Shown here in pieces: positions 49,407-57,528 of a stretch of 64,000 bases of DNA (positions are counted from its first letter, which is position 1; each line of letters begins with the position of its first letter). The stretch is taken from contig NZ_AP022610.1 of assembly GCF_010729665.1 (NCBI RefSeq), positions 4,340,001-4,404,000 on the forward strand. Reading direction: 5' to 3'. The notes below the pieces were generated by a model. That model worked only from the letters and a program-made list of their open reading frames with translations, searched no databases and was not told the origin of the DNA. Origin of the DNA: Mycolicibacterium madagascariense (GTDB taxonomy: Bacteria > Actinomycetota > Actinomycetes > Mycobacteriales > Mycobacteriaceae). A program made the translations under genes and the position numbers.

Positions 49407-51218
49407 TCAGGACTTGGGACGCTTGCCGTCGGCCACCTCGGCCGGGTACTCGTCGTAGAACTCGACGTAGCCCTCGTCGCGGCCTGCCAGCACGTAGATC
49501 GGATCGTCGATCTGGCCGGCGTCCTCGTCACCCTCGCCGGTGTTGCCGCCGTAACCCTCCTTGCGGAGGTCGACCTTCTGGCTCTTGAACGTCGAGGTGT
49601 GCGCCAGCTCGGTGACGATCCTGACGAACAGCGGCACCGCGTACCCGGGCAGGTGCTCGAACGCGGCCTTGGCCAGCGCCTTGCCGTCGAACTTCGCGTC
49701 GTCCTTGAGCTGGATGGCGGCCATGCCGGCCTTGCCACCCGCACCCTCGACCTCGACGCCGAACACCGTGGACTCCTCCACCTGCGGGTCGGTGGACAGG
49801 GCGGCCTCGACCTCCGTGGTGGCGACGTTCTCGCCCTTCCACCGGAAGGTGTCGCCGAGACGGTCGGTGAACGCGGCGTGCCCGAAGCCCTGCGACCGCA
49901 TCAGATCACCGGTGTTGAACCAGACGTCGCCGTCCTTGAACGCGTCGCGCACCAACTTCTTCTCGGTGGCGTCCTTGTCGGTGTACCCATCGAAGGGCTG
50001 AAAACTGCTGACTTTGCTCAGCAACAGGCCCGGCTGGCCGTTCTTGACCTTGCGCACGCGGCCGTCCTCGCCGCGCTTGGGTCCGCCGCTCTCGTCGTCG
50101 TATTCGACGAACGCGATCGGCGACGGGCAGATGCCCGTCGTCTTGTCGACGTTGAAGACGTTGAGGAAGGCGGTGTTTCCCTCGCTGGCGGCATAGAACT
50201 CGCACACCCGTGAGATGCCGAACCGCTTGGTGAACTCGTCCCAGATCGCCGGCCGCAGACCGTTTCCCGCGATGACGCGGACGTGGTGCCGGCGATCGGT
50301 GTCCTTCTTCGGCTGGTTCAACAGATAGGCGCAGATCTCGCCGATGTACACGAACGCCGTCGCTTCGTAGCGGATGACGTCGTCCCAGAACTTCGACGCT
50401 GAGAACGACTTGCCAAGGGCCAGAGTCGATCCCGAGTTCAGCACCGAGGACAGCGCGACCGTGAGCGCGTTGTTGTGGTAGAGCGGAAGGCAGCAGTACA
50501 GGGTGTCGTCGGTCGTCAACCGCATGCCGAGCCCGCCGAAGCCGGCCAGCGCCCGCAGCCATCGGTAGTGGGTCATGACGCTGGCCTTCGGCATCCCCGT
50601 GGTTCCCGAGGTGAAGATGTAGAACGCCTTGTCCTTGGCCAGGACGGCCGCGGTGGTCGCGGGGTTGGTCGCGGGCGCGGAGGCCGCCGCCTGGATCAGC
50701 TCGTCGAGGGTCATGAGCCCGTCGACGTCGGTCTCGCATTCGGTGATGGGCTCGATGAAGTCGGTCTCGGCGACGACGGCCTTGGCGCCGAGCAACCCGA
50801 GACTGTGTGCGAGCACCTTGCCGCGCTGGTGGTAGTTCAGCATCCCGGCGACGGCGCCGCACTTGACGACCGCGAGCATCAGCAGCACCGAGTGCGGGGA
50901 GTTGCGCAGCATGACGCCGACGACGTCGCCGTGTCCGACCCCGCGGGACGCGAGCACCGCGGCGTAGCGGTTGACCGTCTCGTTGGCCTCGCGGTAGGTC
51001 AGTTCCTCGTCACCGAACCGGATGAACGGCTTGTCGCCGTAGCGGGCGGCCCGCTCCTGAAACACCTTGCCGATCGAGGTCTTCGCCGTCGGCCGGGCCA
51101 GGAATCCGGTGACCACGCCGCGCGCGATGATGGGGGCGTCCTTCAACAGACCGGGCAATCGCGGGACGATGTCCAGAACGCCAACGCTGCTGCGGGTACC
51201 AGATTTCTCGTCGCTCAC
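49407..51218 (-). CDS. fadD6: Long-chain fatty-acid CoA ligase FadD6
   Basis: A 603-residue ANL-superfamily enzyme of the FATP/very-long-chain type. The adenylate motif is YIFTSGTTGMPKAS, the second motif YHNNALTVALSS, and the hinge region contains DRLGDTFRWKGENVATTEVE, diagnostic for fatty-acid transport-type acyl-CoA synthetases. It activates long-chain fatty acids for beta-oxidation or lipid synthesis. GTG 51218 is 6 bases after TAGGGT (51230-51225), so a leaderless transcript is possible; it also lies only 13 bp after the LOG gene and may be read through. Confidence 0.93.
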   Translation of the reverse strand: MSDEKSGTRSSVGVLDIVPRLPGLLKDAPIIARGVVTGFLARPTAKTSIGKVFQERAARYGDKPFIRFGDEELTYREANETVNRYAAVLASRGVGHGDVVGVMLRNSPHSVLLMLAVVKCGAVAGMLNYHQRGKVLAHSLGLLGAKAVVAETDFIEPITECETDVDGLMTLDELIQAAASAPATNPATTAAVLAKDKAFYIFTSGTTGMPKASVMTHYRWLRALAGFGGLGMRLTTDDTLYCCLPLYHNNALTVALSSVLNSGSTLALGKSFSASKFWDDVIRYEATAFVYIGEICAYLLNQPKKDTDRRHHVRVIAGNGLRPAIWDEFTKRFGISRVCEFYAASEGNTAFLNVFNVDKTTGICPSPIAFVEYDDESGGPKRGEDGRVRKVKNGQPGLLLSKVSSFQPFDGYTDKDATEKKLVRDAFKDGDVWFNTGDLMRSQGFGHAAFTDRLGDTFRWKGENVATTEVEAALSTDPQVEESTVFGVEVEGAGGKAGMAAIQLKDDAKFDGKALAKAAFEHLPGYAVPLFVRIVTELAHTSTFKSQKVDLRKEGYGGNTGEGDEDAGQIDDPIYVLAGRDEGYVEFYDEYPAEVADGKRPKS

Positions 51219-51231
51219 GGGCCAACCCTAT

Positions 51232-51825
51232 CTAGGTGTGTTCGCCATCATTACTCGGTGCGCACGCGGCCAACGCCGCTTCCACCTCGGAGACCACGAT
51301 CAGCCGGTCCATCGCGCCCGCACCGACGTAGCCAGTACCCACCAAACTCCGCAGCCATGCCAGCAGGCCGTCGTAGTGCCCGAACGGGTCGAGCATGACG
51401 AGCGGCTTGTCGTGCATGCCGAGGTAGCCCGCCGTCCACGCCTCGAAGAACTCCTCGAGCGTGCCGATGCCGCCGGGCAGGACGACGAAGGCGTCGGCCC
51501 TGTCCTCCATCACCTGTTTGCGCTCGCGCATGGTGTCGGTGACGAAGAGTTCGTCCGCGTCGACGTCGGCGAGCTCGCGGTGCACCAGCGACTTGGGGAT
51601 GACGCCGATGGTGTGGCCGCTGTGGGATCGCGCGCCGTTGGCCACCGCACCCATCGCCGACACGTTGCCGCCGCCGGAGACCAAGGTCCACCCGCGGTCG
51701 GCGATCGCCTCACCGACGTCGGTCGCCAGCTGCAGCAGGTCCCGGTGCGTCGGGCCGGACGCGCAGTACACGCACACTGCCCACGGGCCGCGCGGTACGG
51801 AATCCTCTGGCGGTTCGGCGGGCAC
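51232..51825 (-). CDS. LOG family protein (TIGR00730, Rv1205-like)
   Basis: A 197-residue Rossmann-fold protein of the LOG (cytokinin phosphoribohydrolase) family. AVCVYCASGPTHRDLLQLA begins the fold, SGGGNVSAMGAVA binds phosphate, and MRERKQVMEDRADAFVVLPG GIGTLEE holds the catalytic Arg and the PGGxGTxxE motif. Rv1205 is the mycobacterial cytokinin-forming enzyme targeted by the Pup-proteasome; here the role is inferred from similarity. GTG 51825 is 6 bases after TACCTT (51837-51832), predicting a leaderless start. Confidence 0.88.
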   Translation of the reverse strand: MPAEPPEDSVPRGPWAVCVYCASGPTHRDLLQLATDVGEAIADRGWTLVSGGGNVSAMGAVANGARSHSGHTIGVIPKSLVHRELADVDADELFVTDTMRERKQVMEDRADAFVVLPGGIGTLEEFFEAWTAGYLGMHDKPLVMLDPFGHYDGLLAWLRSLVGTGYVGAGAMDRLIVVSEVEAALAACAPSNDGEHT

Positions 51826-51897
51826 CCGTGCAAGGTACCCGGCGAGGGTCGGGCCCATTCGCCGGTGGCCGTGCGCCGGTCGACCTACACTGCGGCG

Positions 51898-53151
51898 GTG
51901 CCGGACGGACCGCAGGGATGCGCCGCCGCCGAGGCGGCCCTCGGTCGCGGCGATCTCGGCGCCGCCGAGGAGTTGGGCCGTGCGGCGCTGCGCGACGGGG
52001 AGTCCCTGGCGGCCCGGCTGATCGTGGCGCAGGCGTTGGCGTGGCAGGGCCGCGGTCGCGACGCCGACGCCGTGCTGGCCGAGGTGGACGAAACGGCGCT
52101 CGACGAATCCGACCTGATTGCGTGGGCCCTCCCGCGGGCGGCCAATCAGTTCTGGATGCTGGACCAACCCGAGCGCGCCACCGCCTTCCTGCGGACCGTC
52201 CGCCGGCGCGTGTCGTCGGACGGGCCGGGCGCGACGCTCGACGCCCTGCTCGGGACGTTCACGATGAACGCGGGCAGCCCCGAACGCGCGATCGAGATCT
52301 CGCGAGGGGTGCTGTCGTCGCCGGACGCCGACCAGCAGGCCATCGGGTGGGCGGCGGCCGCGGCGGCTCTGTGCCACGCGCGGATGGGCACGTTCGCCGG
52401 CGTCGACGAGTTGGCGGCCAGGGCCAGCGCCGCCGGACACCCCGGTCTGCTGCGCTTCACCAGCGCCTTCGGCCAGACCACTGCCCTGGTGATGTCGGGC
52501 CGGCTCGACCGGGCGCAGGCGCTGGCCGAGGAGTTGGCCGACGCGAGCCGTTCGTCACCGCCCGCCCACGCGATCGGTCAGCTCCTGGTCGCCGAGGTGA
52601 TGATCGCCCGCGGCGACCCGGCCGGTGCGGCGGCGCTGCTGGAGCCCGCCGCCAATGTGCTTGCGCCGACCGGATATTCGTGGGGTCCGCTGGCGTGGAT
52701 GCTGCTGGCGCAGGCGCTCGGGCAGGCCGGCCTGGTCGCCGACGCGGGGCGCACGCTGGCCCGCGCCGAGTCGCGGCACGGCCTCAAGTCGATGCTGTTC
52801 GCACCCGAGCTGTGTCTGGCCCGCGGGTGGGCGGCGGCCGCGCGCGGTGACGGCCCCGAGTCGGTCGGCGCCGCCCACGAGGCCGCCAGGGCCGCCGAGC
52901 GCGGAGGACAGGCGGCGGTGGCGTTGCGGGCATTGGTCGACGCGGTGCGCTTCGGGGACACCCGCGCGGTCGACGCCATCGAGCGGTCGACCGTCGACTG
53001 CGCCGTCTCCCCGTTGGCGGTCGACTACGCGCGGGCCCTGGCCGCCGGCGACGCCGACGCGCTCGACGCCGCCGCGGAGGCGTTCGACGGCATCGGCATG
53101 CACGGCGTGGCCGCGGACGCCGCGAGGCAGGCCGGCGCCGCGCGGCGCTGA
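51898..53151 (+). CDS. TPR-like alpha-solenoid protein, hypothetical
   Basis: A 417-residue, Ala/Arg/Leu-rich protein made of paired helices with TPR-like spacing (LGAAEELGRAALRDGESLAA, ALGQAGLVADAGRTLARAES). It resembles the C-terminal solenoid of LuxR/AAA-type mycobacterial regulators, but has no ATPase or DNA-binding domain. It lies where Rv1204c does and could be a shortened form. The start GTG 51898 is 6 bases after TACACT (51886-51891), arguing that it is a complete leaderless gene rather than a fragment. Function is unknown. Confidence 0.7.
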   Translation: MPDGPQGCAAAEAALGRGDLGAAEELGRAALRDGESLAARLIVAQALAWQGRGRDADAVLAEVDETALDESDLIAWALPRAANQFWMLDQPERATAFLRTVRRRVSSDGPGATLDALLGTFTMNAGSPERAIEISRGVLSSPDADQQAIGWAAAAAALCHARMGTFAGVDELAARASAAGHPGLLRFTSAFGQTTALVMSGRLDRAQALAEELADASRSSPPAHAIGQLLVAEVMIARGDPAGAAALLEPAANVLAPTGYSWGPLAWMLLAQALGQAGLVADAGRTLARAESRHGLKSMLFAPELCLARGWAAAARGDGPESVGAAHEAARAAERGGQAAVALRALVDAVRFGDTRAVDAIERSTVDCAVSPLAVDYARALAAGDADALDAAAEAFDGIGMHGVAADAARQAGAARR

Positions 53152-53236
53152 GCCCGCACGCGAATTGCCGTCCGGGCCTTGCCTTCACCGGTCATAGGAT
53201 CGACGCAGTGCCCAGCCCCGACCGACGGAGATCACC

Positions 53237-53998
53237 GTGAACGAACCCCTCCACGTCGACCCCCGCGGCGTGCGGTCCCTGTCCGAGGTCCACGAACGGG
53301 TGGCGGGCGCCATGTCTCAGCTGGCGGGATCGACGCCCGACGTCGGCGCCCTCGAGCGGGCCTACGGAACGATCTCGGCGGCCTTCGTCGCCGCCATGGG
53401 CGAGGCGCTGCCGGAGCGTGAGAAGTCGCTACGGGCCACCGGGGCCTCCTCCAGGGACATCGGGGACATGCTGCGCGAGGCCGCCCGCAGGTACGAGCAG
53501 GGCGATCGGCAGGGCGCCGAGAACCTCGGGGCGGCGGCGGGCGGTGCCCCACCCGAGCCGGCGGGCCAGGCGGCGCAGGCGGCTCAGGCCGCGCAGGCGG
53601 CTCAGGCGGCGCAAGTGGGTCAACAGGTCGGCCAGCAGGTCGGCCAGATCGTCCAGGGTGTCGCGCAGTCGGTGCAGGGCCTCGCGCAGGGGCTCAGCCA
53701 ACTCCCCGCGCAGATCATGCAGGGCGTGCAGGGCACGCTGCAGTCGACCGCCGAGCACCAGGGGTCCGGTTCGACGCGAAAGACGGTGCACCGCAAAGAG
53801 TTCGAGGTCGACCGGGATGACGACGACGAGGACCGCGCCCGCGACGAACCCCGGGAGCACGATACGCGCGACGACCGGCGACGTGCGCCGTCGGTCCATG
53901 GCGAGGGTGCCCACCCGGGCAGCGGTGGCGACGGGAGGGCCCCGGTGCCGCCACCTCCCGTCGCACGGCCGCAACCCGCGCAGACGCGTCCGCAGTAG
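53237..53998 (+). CDS. EspC-like type VII secretion target candidate with repeat-rich tail
   Basis: A 253-residue protein. Residues 1-95 form a helical hairpin like EspC/DUF2580 proteins ([20 protein letters not shown]...[22 protein letters not shown]), followed by the type VII export signal Tyr86-x3-Asp90 (YEQGD). Residues 110-130 are an (AAQ)n run, then Gln/Val repeats, a highly charged segment and a Pro-rich end. GTG 53237 has GGAG upstream. No ESX machinery is in the window. It is positioned like Rv1203c. Secretion is inferred from the motif. Confidence 0.7.
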   Translation: MNEPLHVDPRGVRSLSEVHERVAGAMSQLAGSTPDVGALERAYGTISAAFVAAMGEALPEREKSLRATGASSRDIGDMLREAARRYEQGDRQGAENLGAAAGGAPPEPAGQAAQAAQAAQAAQAAQVGQQVGQQVGQIVQGVAQSVQGLAQGLSQLPAQIMQGVQGTLQSTAEHQGSGSTRKTVHRKEFEVDRDDDDEDRARDEPREHDTRDDRRRAPSVHGEGAHPGSGGDGRAPVPPPPVARPQPAQTRPQ

Positions 53999-53999
53999 G

Positions 54000-54013
54000 G
54001 CGGTCCCGACCGC
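54000..54013. terminator. Short GC hairpin between convergent genes
   Basis: GCGGTC (54000-54005) and GACCGC (54008-54013) form a perfect 6-bp repeat with only 2 bases between them, located in the 19-bp gap between the EspC-like gene and dapE stops. It may be a bidirectional pause or termination site. Confidence 0.3.
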
Positions 54014-54017
54014 GGGG

Positions 54018-55118
54018 TCAGTCGACCAGGTAGGAGCGCAGCATGTCGGTGACCGCGGTGATCTGGGCGACGTCGACCCGCTCGTCGACCCGGTGCGCCA
54101 TGTTCGGATCCCCGGGGCCGTAGTTGACGGCGGGAATCCCCAACGCGGCGAAACGCGCGACGTCGGTCCAGCCGTACTTCGCCCGCACCTGACCCCCCGC
54201 GGCCCGAACCAGTGCCGCGGCAGCGGGTTTCGCCAATCCGGGGAGAGCGCCGGGGGCGGCGTCGGTGCGTTCGACGTCGACGTCGAGCCCGTCGAGCACC
54301 TCGTGCACGTGCGCGGTCGCCTCGTCGACGCTGCGGTCGGGCGCGAAGCGGAAGTTCACCGTCACCGACGCGGCGTCGGGAATGACGTTGCCCGCGATGC
54401 CGCCCTCGATGCGCACGGCGGACAACCCCTCGCGATAGGTGCAGCCGTCGATGTCGACGCTGCGGGGCCGGTACGCCGACAGCCGGTCCAGGACGGCGCC
54501 GAGTTTGTGAATCGCGTTGTCGCCCAACCAGGATCGGGCCGAGTGGGCACGGGTGCCCGACGTCCGGACGACGAGCCGGATGGTGCCCTGACAGCCCGCC
54601 TCGATGAAGCCGCCGGACGGCTCGCCGAGGATGGCGACGTCGGCCTGCAGCCAGTCGGGCAGCTCGCGCTCGATGCGCCCGAGGCCGTTGGCGCTGGACT
54701 CGATCTCCTCGCAGTCGTACATCACCAGCGTGACGTCGTGCGACGGTGCGGGGACGGTCGCGACCAGGTGCAGGAACACCGCGTCCCCCGCCTTCATGTC
54801 CGACGTCCCGCAGCCCCACAGCTGTCCGTCGACCAGCCGGCTCGGCACGTTGTCGGCGGCGGGCACGGTGTCGACGTGACCGGCCAGCAGCACGCGCGAG
54901 GGCCTGCCGAGGTTCGTGCGGGCCAGCACGGCGTTGCCGCTGCGGACGACCTCGTAGGCCGGGGCCTGGGCGCGCAGTGCAGCCTCGATCTCGTCGGTGA
55001 TCCGCTGCTCGTGGCGGGATTCGCTGGGGATGTCCACCAGGACGGCGGTCAGCTCGATCGGATCGGCCCGCAGGTCGAGCGCCGTGTCGCGGACGCGAGG
55101 AGCCGGGGAGGAAGCCAC
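54018..55118 (-). CDS. dapE: Succinyl-diaminopimelate desuccinylase DapE
   Basis: A 366-residue M20 metallopeptidase. The zinc ligands and catalytic residues are in GHVDTVP (His81, Asp83), GTSDMKAG (Asp107), DCEEIES (Glu137-138) and the C-terminal [10 protein letters not shown]. It hydrolyses N-succinyl-LL-diaminopimelate in lysine and peptidoglycan synthesis. GTG 55118 is 7 bases after a minus-strand TAACGT (55131-55126), so leaderless. It is divergent from dapD, the enzyme that makes its upstream intermediate, with only 24 bp between the start codons. Confidence 0.94.
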   Translation of the reverse strand: MASSPAPRVRDTALDLRADPIELTAVLVDIPSESRHEQRITDEIEAALRAQAPAYEVVRSGNAVLARTNLGRPSRVLLAGHVDTVPAADNVPSRLVDGQLWGCGTSDMKAGDAVFLHLVATVPAPSHDVTLVMYDCEEIESSANGLGRIERELPDWLQADVAILGEPSGGFIEAGCQGTIRLVVRTSGTRAHSARSWLGDNAIHKLGAVLDRLSAYRPRSVDIDGCTYREGLSAVRIEGGIAGNVIPDAASVTVNFRFAPDRSVDEATAHVHEVLDGLDVDVERTDAAPGALPGLAKPAAAALVRAAGGQVRAKYGWTDVARFAALGIPAVNYGPGDPNMAHRVDERVDVAQITAVTDMLRSYLVD

Positions 55119-55125
55119 GGTCCTG

Positions 55126-55135
55126 ACGTTAGTCT
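55126..55135. promoter_or_regulatory. Overlapping back-to-back -10 boxes of dapE and dapD
   Basis: TAACGT on the minus strand (55131-55126) serves dapE and TAGTCT on the plus strand (55130-55135) serves dapD. Each is 7 bases from its GTG start codon. The two boxes share bases 55130-55131, so only one polymerase should be able to bind at a time. Confidence 0.55.
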
Positions 55136-55142
55136 GGGCGGC

Positions 55143-56099
55143 GTGACTTCCGCATCAGGCGTCGGCGTGGCCACCATCTCAGCCGACGGAACAGTTCTCG
55201 ACACGTGGTTTCCCGAGCCGGAGCTCGGCGGCGACGCGGATGACGTCGGCCCCGCAGGCACGAACCGGCTCTCGGTGGCCGAGGTCACCGAGGAACTCGG
55301 CGCCCTGACCGGACGCGACGACGAACGCGACGTCGACACCGTCATCGTGCGCACGACGATCGCCTCGCTCGACGACAAGCCAGCCGACGCCTTCGACGCC
55401 TATCTGCGCCTGCACCTGCTGTCGCACCGCCTGATCGCACCCCACGGCGCCAACATGGACGGCGTGTTCGGCGTGCTGGCCAACGTCGTGTGGACCAACT
55501 ATGGGCCGTGTGCCGTCGAGGGCTTCGAGCTCGTGCGGGCACGGCTGCGCCGACGCGGACCCGTCACGGTGTACGGCGTCGACAAGTTCCCGCGGATGGT
55601 CGACTACGTCGTCCCGACCGGCGTGCGGATCGCCGACGCGGACAGGGTGCGCCTCGGCGCGCACCTGGCGGCGGGCACGACCGTCATGCACGAGGGCTTC
55701 GTGAACTTCAACGCCGGGACGCTGGGCACCTCCATGGTCGAGGGCCGGATCTCGGCGGGCGTCGTGGTCGGCGACGGTTCCGACGTCGGCGGCGGTGCGT
55801 CGATCATGGGCACGCTGTCGGGCGGCGGCAAGGAGATCATCTCGATCGGCAAGCGCTGCCTGCTTGGCGCCAATGCCGGGGTCGGCATCTCCCTCGGTGA
55901 CGACTGCGTCGTCGAAGCGGGTCTCTACGTGACCGGTGGCACGAAGGTCACCACGGCCGACGGTCAGACCGTCAAGGCGCGGGAGCTCTCGGGCGCGAAC
56001 AACCTTCTGTTCCGCCGCAATTCGGTGTCCGGTGCGGTCGAGGTCGTCGCGCGCGACGGCAGCGGCATCACTCTCAACGAGGCGCTGCACGCCAACTGA
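55143..56099 (+). CDS. dapD: Tetrahydrodipicolinate N-succinyltransferase DapD
   Basis: A 318-residue trimeric left-handed beta-helix acyltransferase of the actinobacterial type. The hexapeptide region includes [20 protein letters not shown], the Glu in [13 protein letters not shown] and [16 protein letters not shown]. It succinylates tetrahydrodipicolinate; DapE acts two steps later. GTG 55143 is set by TAGTCT 7 bases upstream. The gene is convergent with the GH27 gene, ending 4 bp from its stop. Confidence 0.95.
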   Translation: MTSASGVGVATISADGTVLDTWFPEPELGGDADDVGPAGTNRLSVAEVTEELGALTGRDDERDVDTVIVRTTIASLDDKPADAFDAYLRLHLLSHRLIAPHGANMDGVFGVLANVVWTNYGPCAVEGFELVRARLRRRGPVTVYGVDKFPRMVDYVVPTGVRIADADRVRLGAHLAAGTTVMHEGFVNFNAGTLGTSMVEGRISAGVVVGDGSDVGGGASIMGTLSGGGKEIISIGKRCLLGANAGVGISLGDDCVVEAGLYVTGGTKVTTADGQTVKARELSGANNLLFRRNSVSGAVEVVARDGSGITLNEALHAN

Positions 56100-56103
56100 A
56101 GGC

Positions 56104-57357
56104 CTACGGGCAGCGCGACACCGTCATCATGGCGACGCCGTGGGCGGGCACCGTCCGTCCGATTCCGCCGGTCGTCCTGGCGTCGGTGTGCGCCCACAGA
56201 TCGCGCACGGTGAAGCAGTCGCTGCCCGTGAGTCCGACCGCGTGCGCGTCGGTGCGGATGTCGACCGGCGTCGCGCCGGTGTTGAACAGCGCCACCGCGA
56301 CCGACCCGTTGGCCAGCGGCTTGACGATGACCCGCGCGTCGTCGAGCAGCGGCAGGCCCTGCAGCACCAGCGGATCCTGGTCGACGGCGATGACCTCGCG
56401 GTTCGTCAGGATGTCGCGGGTCTGCTCGCTCATCGTCCGCACGTCGTTGCCGGCCAGCAGGGGCGCGGCCAGCATCGCCCACAGCGAGAAGTGCGCACGT
56501 TGTTCGACGTCGGTCAGATCGGGTCGCTGCGCCCCCAGTGACATCGTGGGGTGACGCTGGACGAACTCCGTCCAGCCGACGCCGACGACCAGCATGTCGG
56601 GGTCGTTGACGTGCCTCGGGCCGTCGTGCGGGGCGACCGGCCCGGCGGCGTCGAAGGCCTGGCTCACCCCCGCCACGCCCTCCGACCACAGCCCCTCGTC
56701 GCCCCATGCCGGCACCAGGTCCATCGCGTCGCGACTGACGTCGGCGAGGTGCGACCAGTCGTATTCCTCGCCCGCCTCGGGGTCACCGGAACTGTTGGGG
56801 TTGATGCTGTAGACGATGTGACGTCCGGTGGCGCGCAACGCATCTCGCATCGCCGCGAAGTACTTCACCTGTTCGGTGTGGCCGCCGTCGAGCCGACACC
56901 AGTCGTACTTCAGATAGTCGACGCCCCAGTTGGCGAACGTGCGCGCGTCGGCCTGCTCGTGGCCGGCGCCGCCGATGCGGGGGTCTTGACCGCAGCCCTG
57001 ATTGAACGGGCTGTGGTAGATGCCGAGCAGCATGCCGTGGTCGTGGGCGTAGGCGGCGACGGGCGCAATGCCGTGCGGGAACCGCTGCGGATCGGCGCGC
57101 AGGTTGCCGTCCGCGTCGCGGGTCGGGGCCGCCCATCCGGCGTCGAGGTTCACGTACCGATAGCCGGCGGCGCGCATCCCCGAGGCCACCATGGCGTCGA
57201 TGGTCTCCTCGACGGTCTGCTCGGTGAGCGGGATGCCGGAGTTCCACGAATTCCAGCCCATCGGGGGCGTCTGCAGGGGGTGGACGGTGTCGCGGACCGG
57301 GGCGCCGCACGCCGCCAGCAGGCCGACGCAGATCGCCAAGCCAGCCAGTCTGCGCAC
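56104..57357 (-). CDS. Secreted alpha-galactosidase-like GH27 lipoprotein
   Basis: A 417-residue exported glycosidase. The lipobox LLAAC gives lipidated Cys17. The GH27 signatures are PPMGWNSWNS (32-40), VNLDAGWA, and YLKYDWCRLDGGH with the nucleophile Asp152. RDAMDLVPAW holds the likely acid/base Asp213 and NDPDMLVVG follows. A C-terminal beta domain completes the fold. It should cleave alpha-galactosides, or related alpha-sugars, on the cell surface. GTG 57357 was chosen because it starts at the signal peptide. It has no equivalent at this place in M. tuberculosis that I recall, so it is an insertion between dapD and fadD36. Confidence 0.85.
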   Translation of the reverse strand: MRRLAGLAICVGLLAACGAPVRDTVHPLQTPPMGWNSWNSGIPLTEQTVEETIDAMVASGMRAAGYRYVNLDAGWAAPTRDADGNLRADPQRFPHGIAPVAAYAHDHGMLLGIYHSPFNQGCGQDPRIGGAGHEQADARTFANWGVDYLKYDWCRLDGGHTEQVKYFAAMRDALRATGRHIVYSINPNSSGDPEAGEEYDWSHLADVSRDAMDLVPAWGDEGLWSEGVAGVSQAFDAAGPVAPHDGPRHVNDPDMLVVGVGWTEFVQRHPTMSLGAQRPDLTDVEQRAHFSLWAMLAAPLLAGNDVRTMSEQTRDILTNREVIAVDQDPLVLQGLPLLDDARVIVKPLANGSVAVALFNTGATPVDIRTDAHAVGLTGSDCFTVRDLWAHTDARTTGGIGRTVPAHGVAMMTVSRCP

Positions 57358-57368
57358 GCGGTCATCCT

Positions 57369-57380
57369 GACACCGGTGTC
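57369..57380. promoter_or_regulatory. Perfect 12-bp palindrome GACACCGGTGTC upstream of GH27
   Basis: A perfect palindrome starts 11 bases before the GH27 start codon, in the 171-bp gap to fadD36. It is placed to act as an operator, but no regulator gene is adjacent. The rest of the gap (57381-57528) shows nothing I can support. Confidence 0.4.
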
Positions 57381-57528
57381 TGTGAGTTGGCGGTAAGGCG
57401 TCCACGAATCTGCGGGCCGCGCGACGTTCCCCCGGTGGCAACCCACACGGGGTCGGCCTTCGGGGAGCCACCACCGCCGTCCTGGTGGTGAGCGCCGGGG
57501 GCGCGAGGGCCCGCGCCGCACCGCGACG

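Noticed and set aside
53571..53620. Tandem GCGCAGGCGGCTCAG-type repeat considered as a mobile or regulatory repeat
   Set aside because: It is in frame and encodes the Ala-Ala-Gln run of the EspC-like protein, so it is a coding microsatellite.
53418..55142. A long open extension upstream of dapD and out of frame with the EspC-like gene
   Set aside because: It is the upstream continuation of the dapD frame through other genes; the leaderless GTG at 55143 explains the dapD start.
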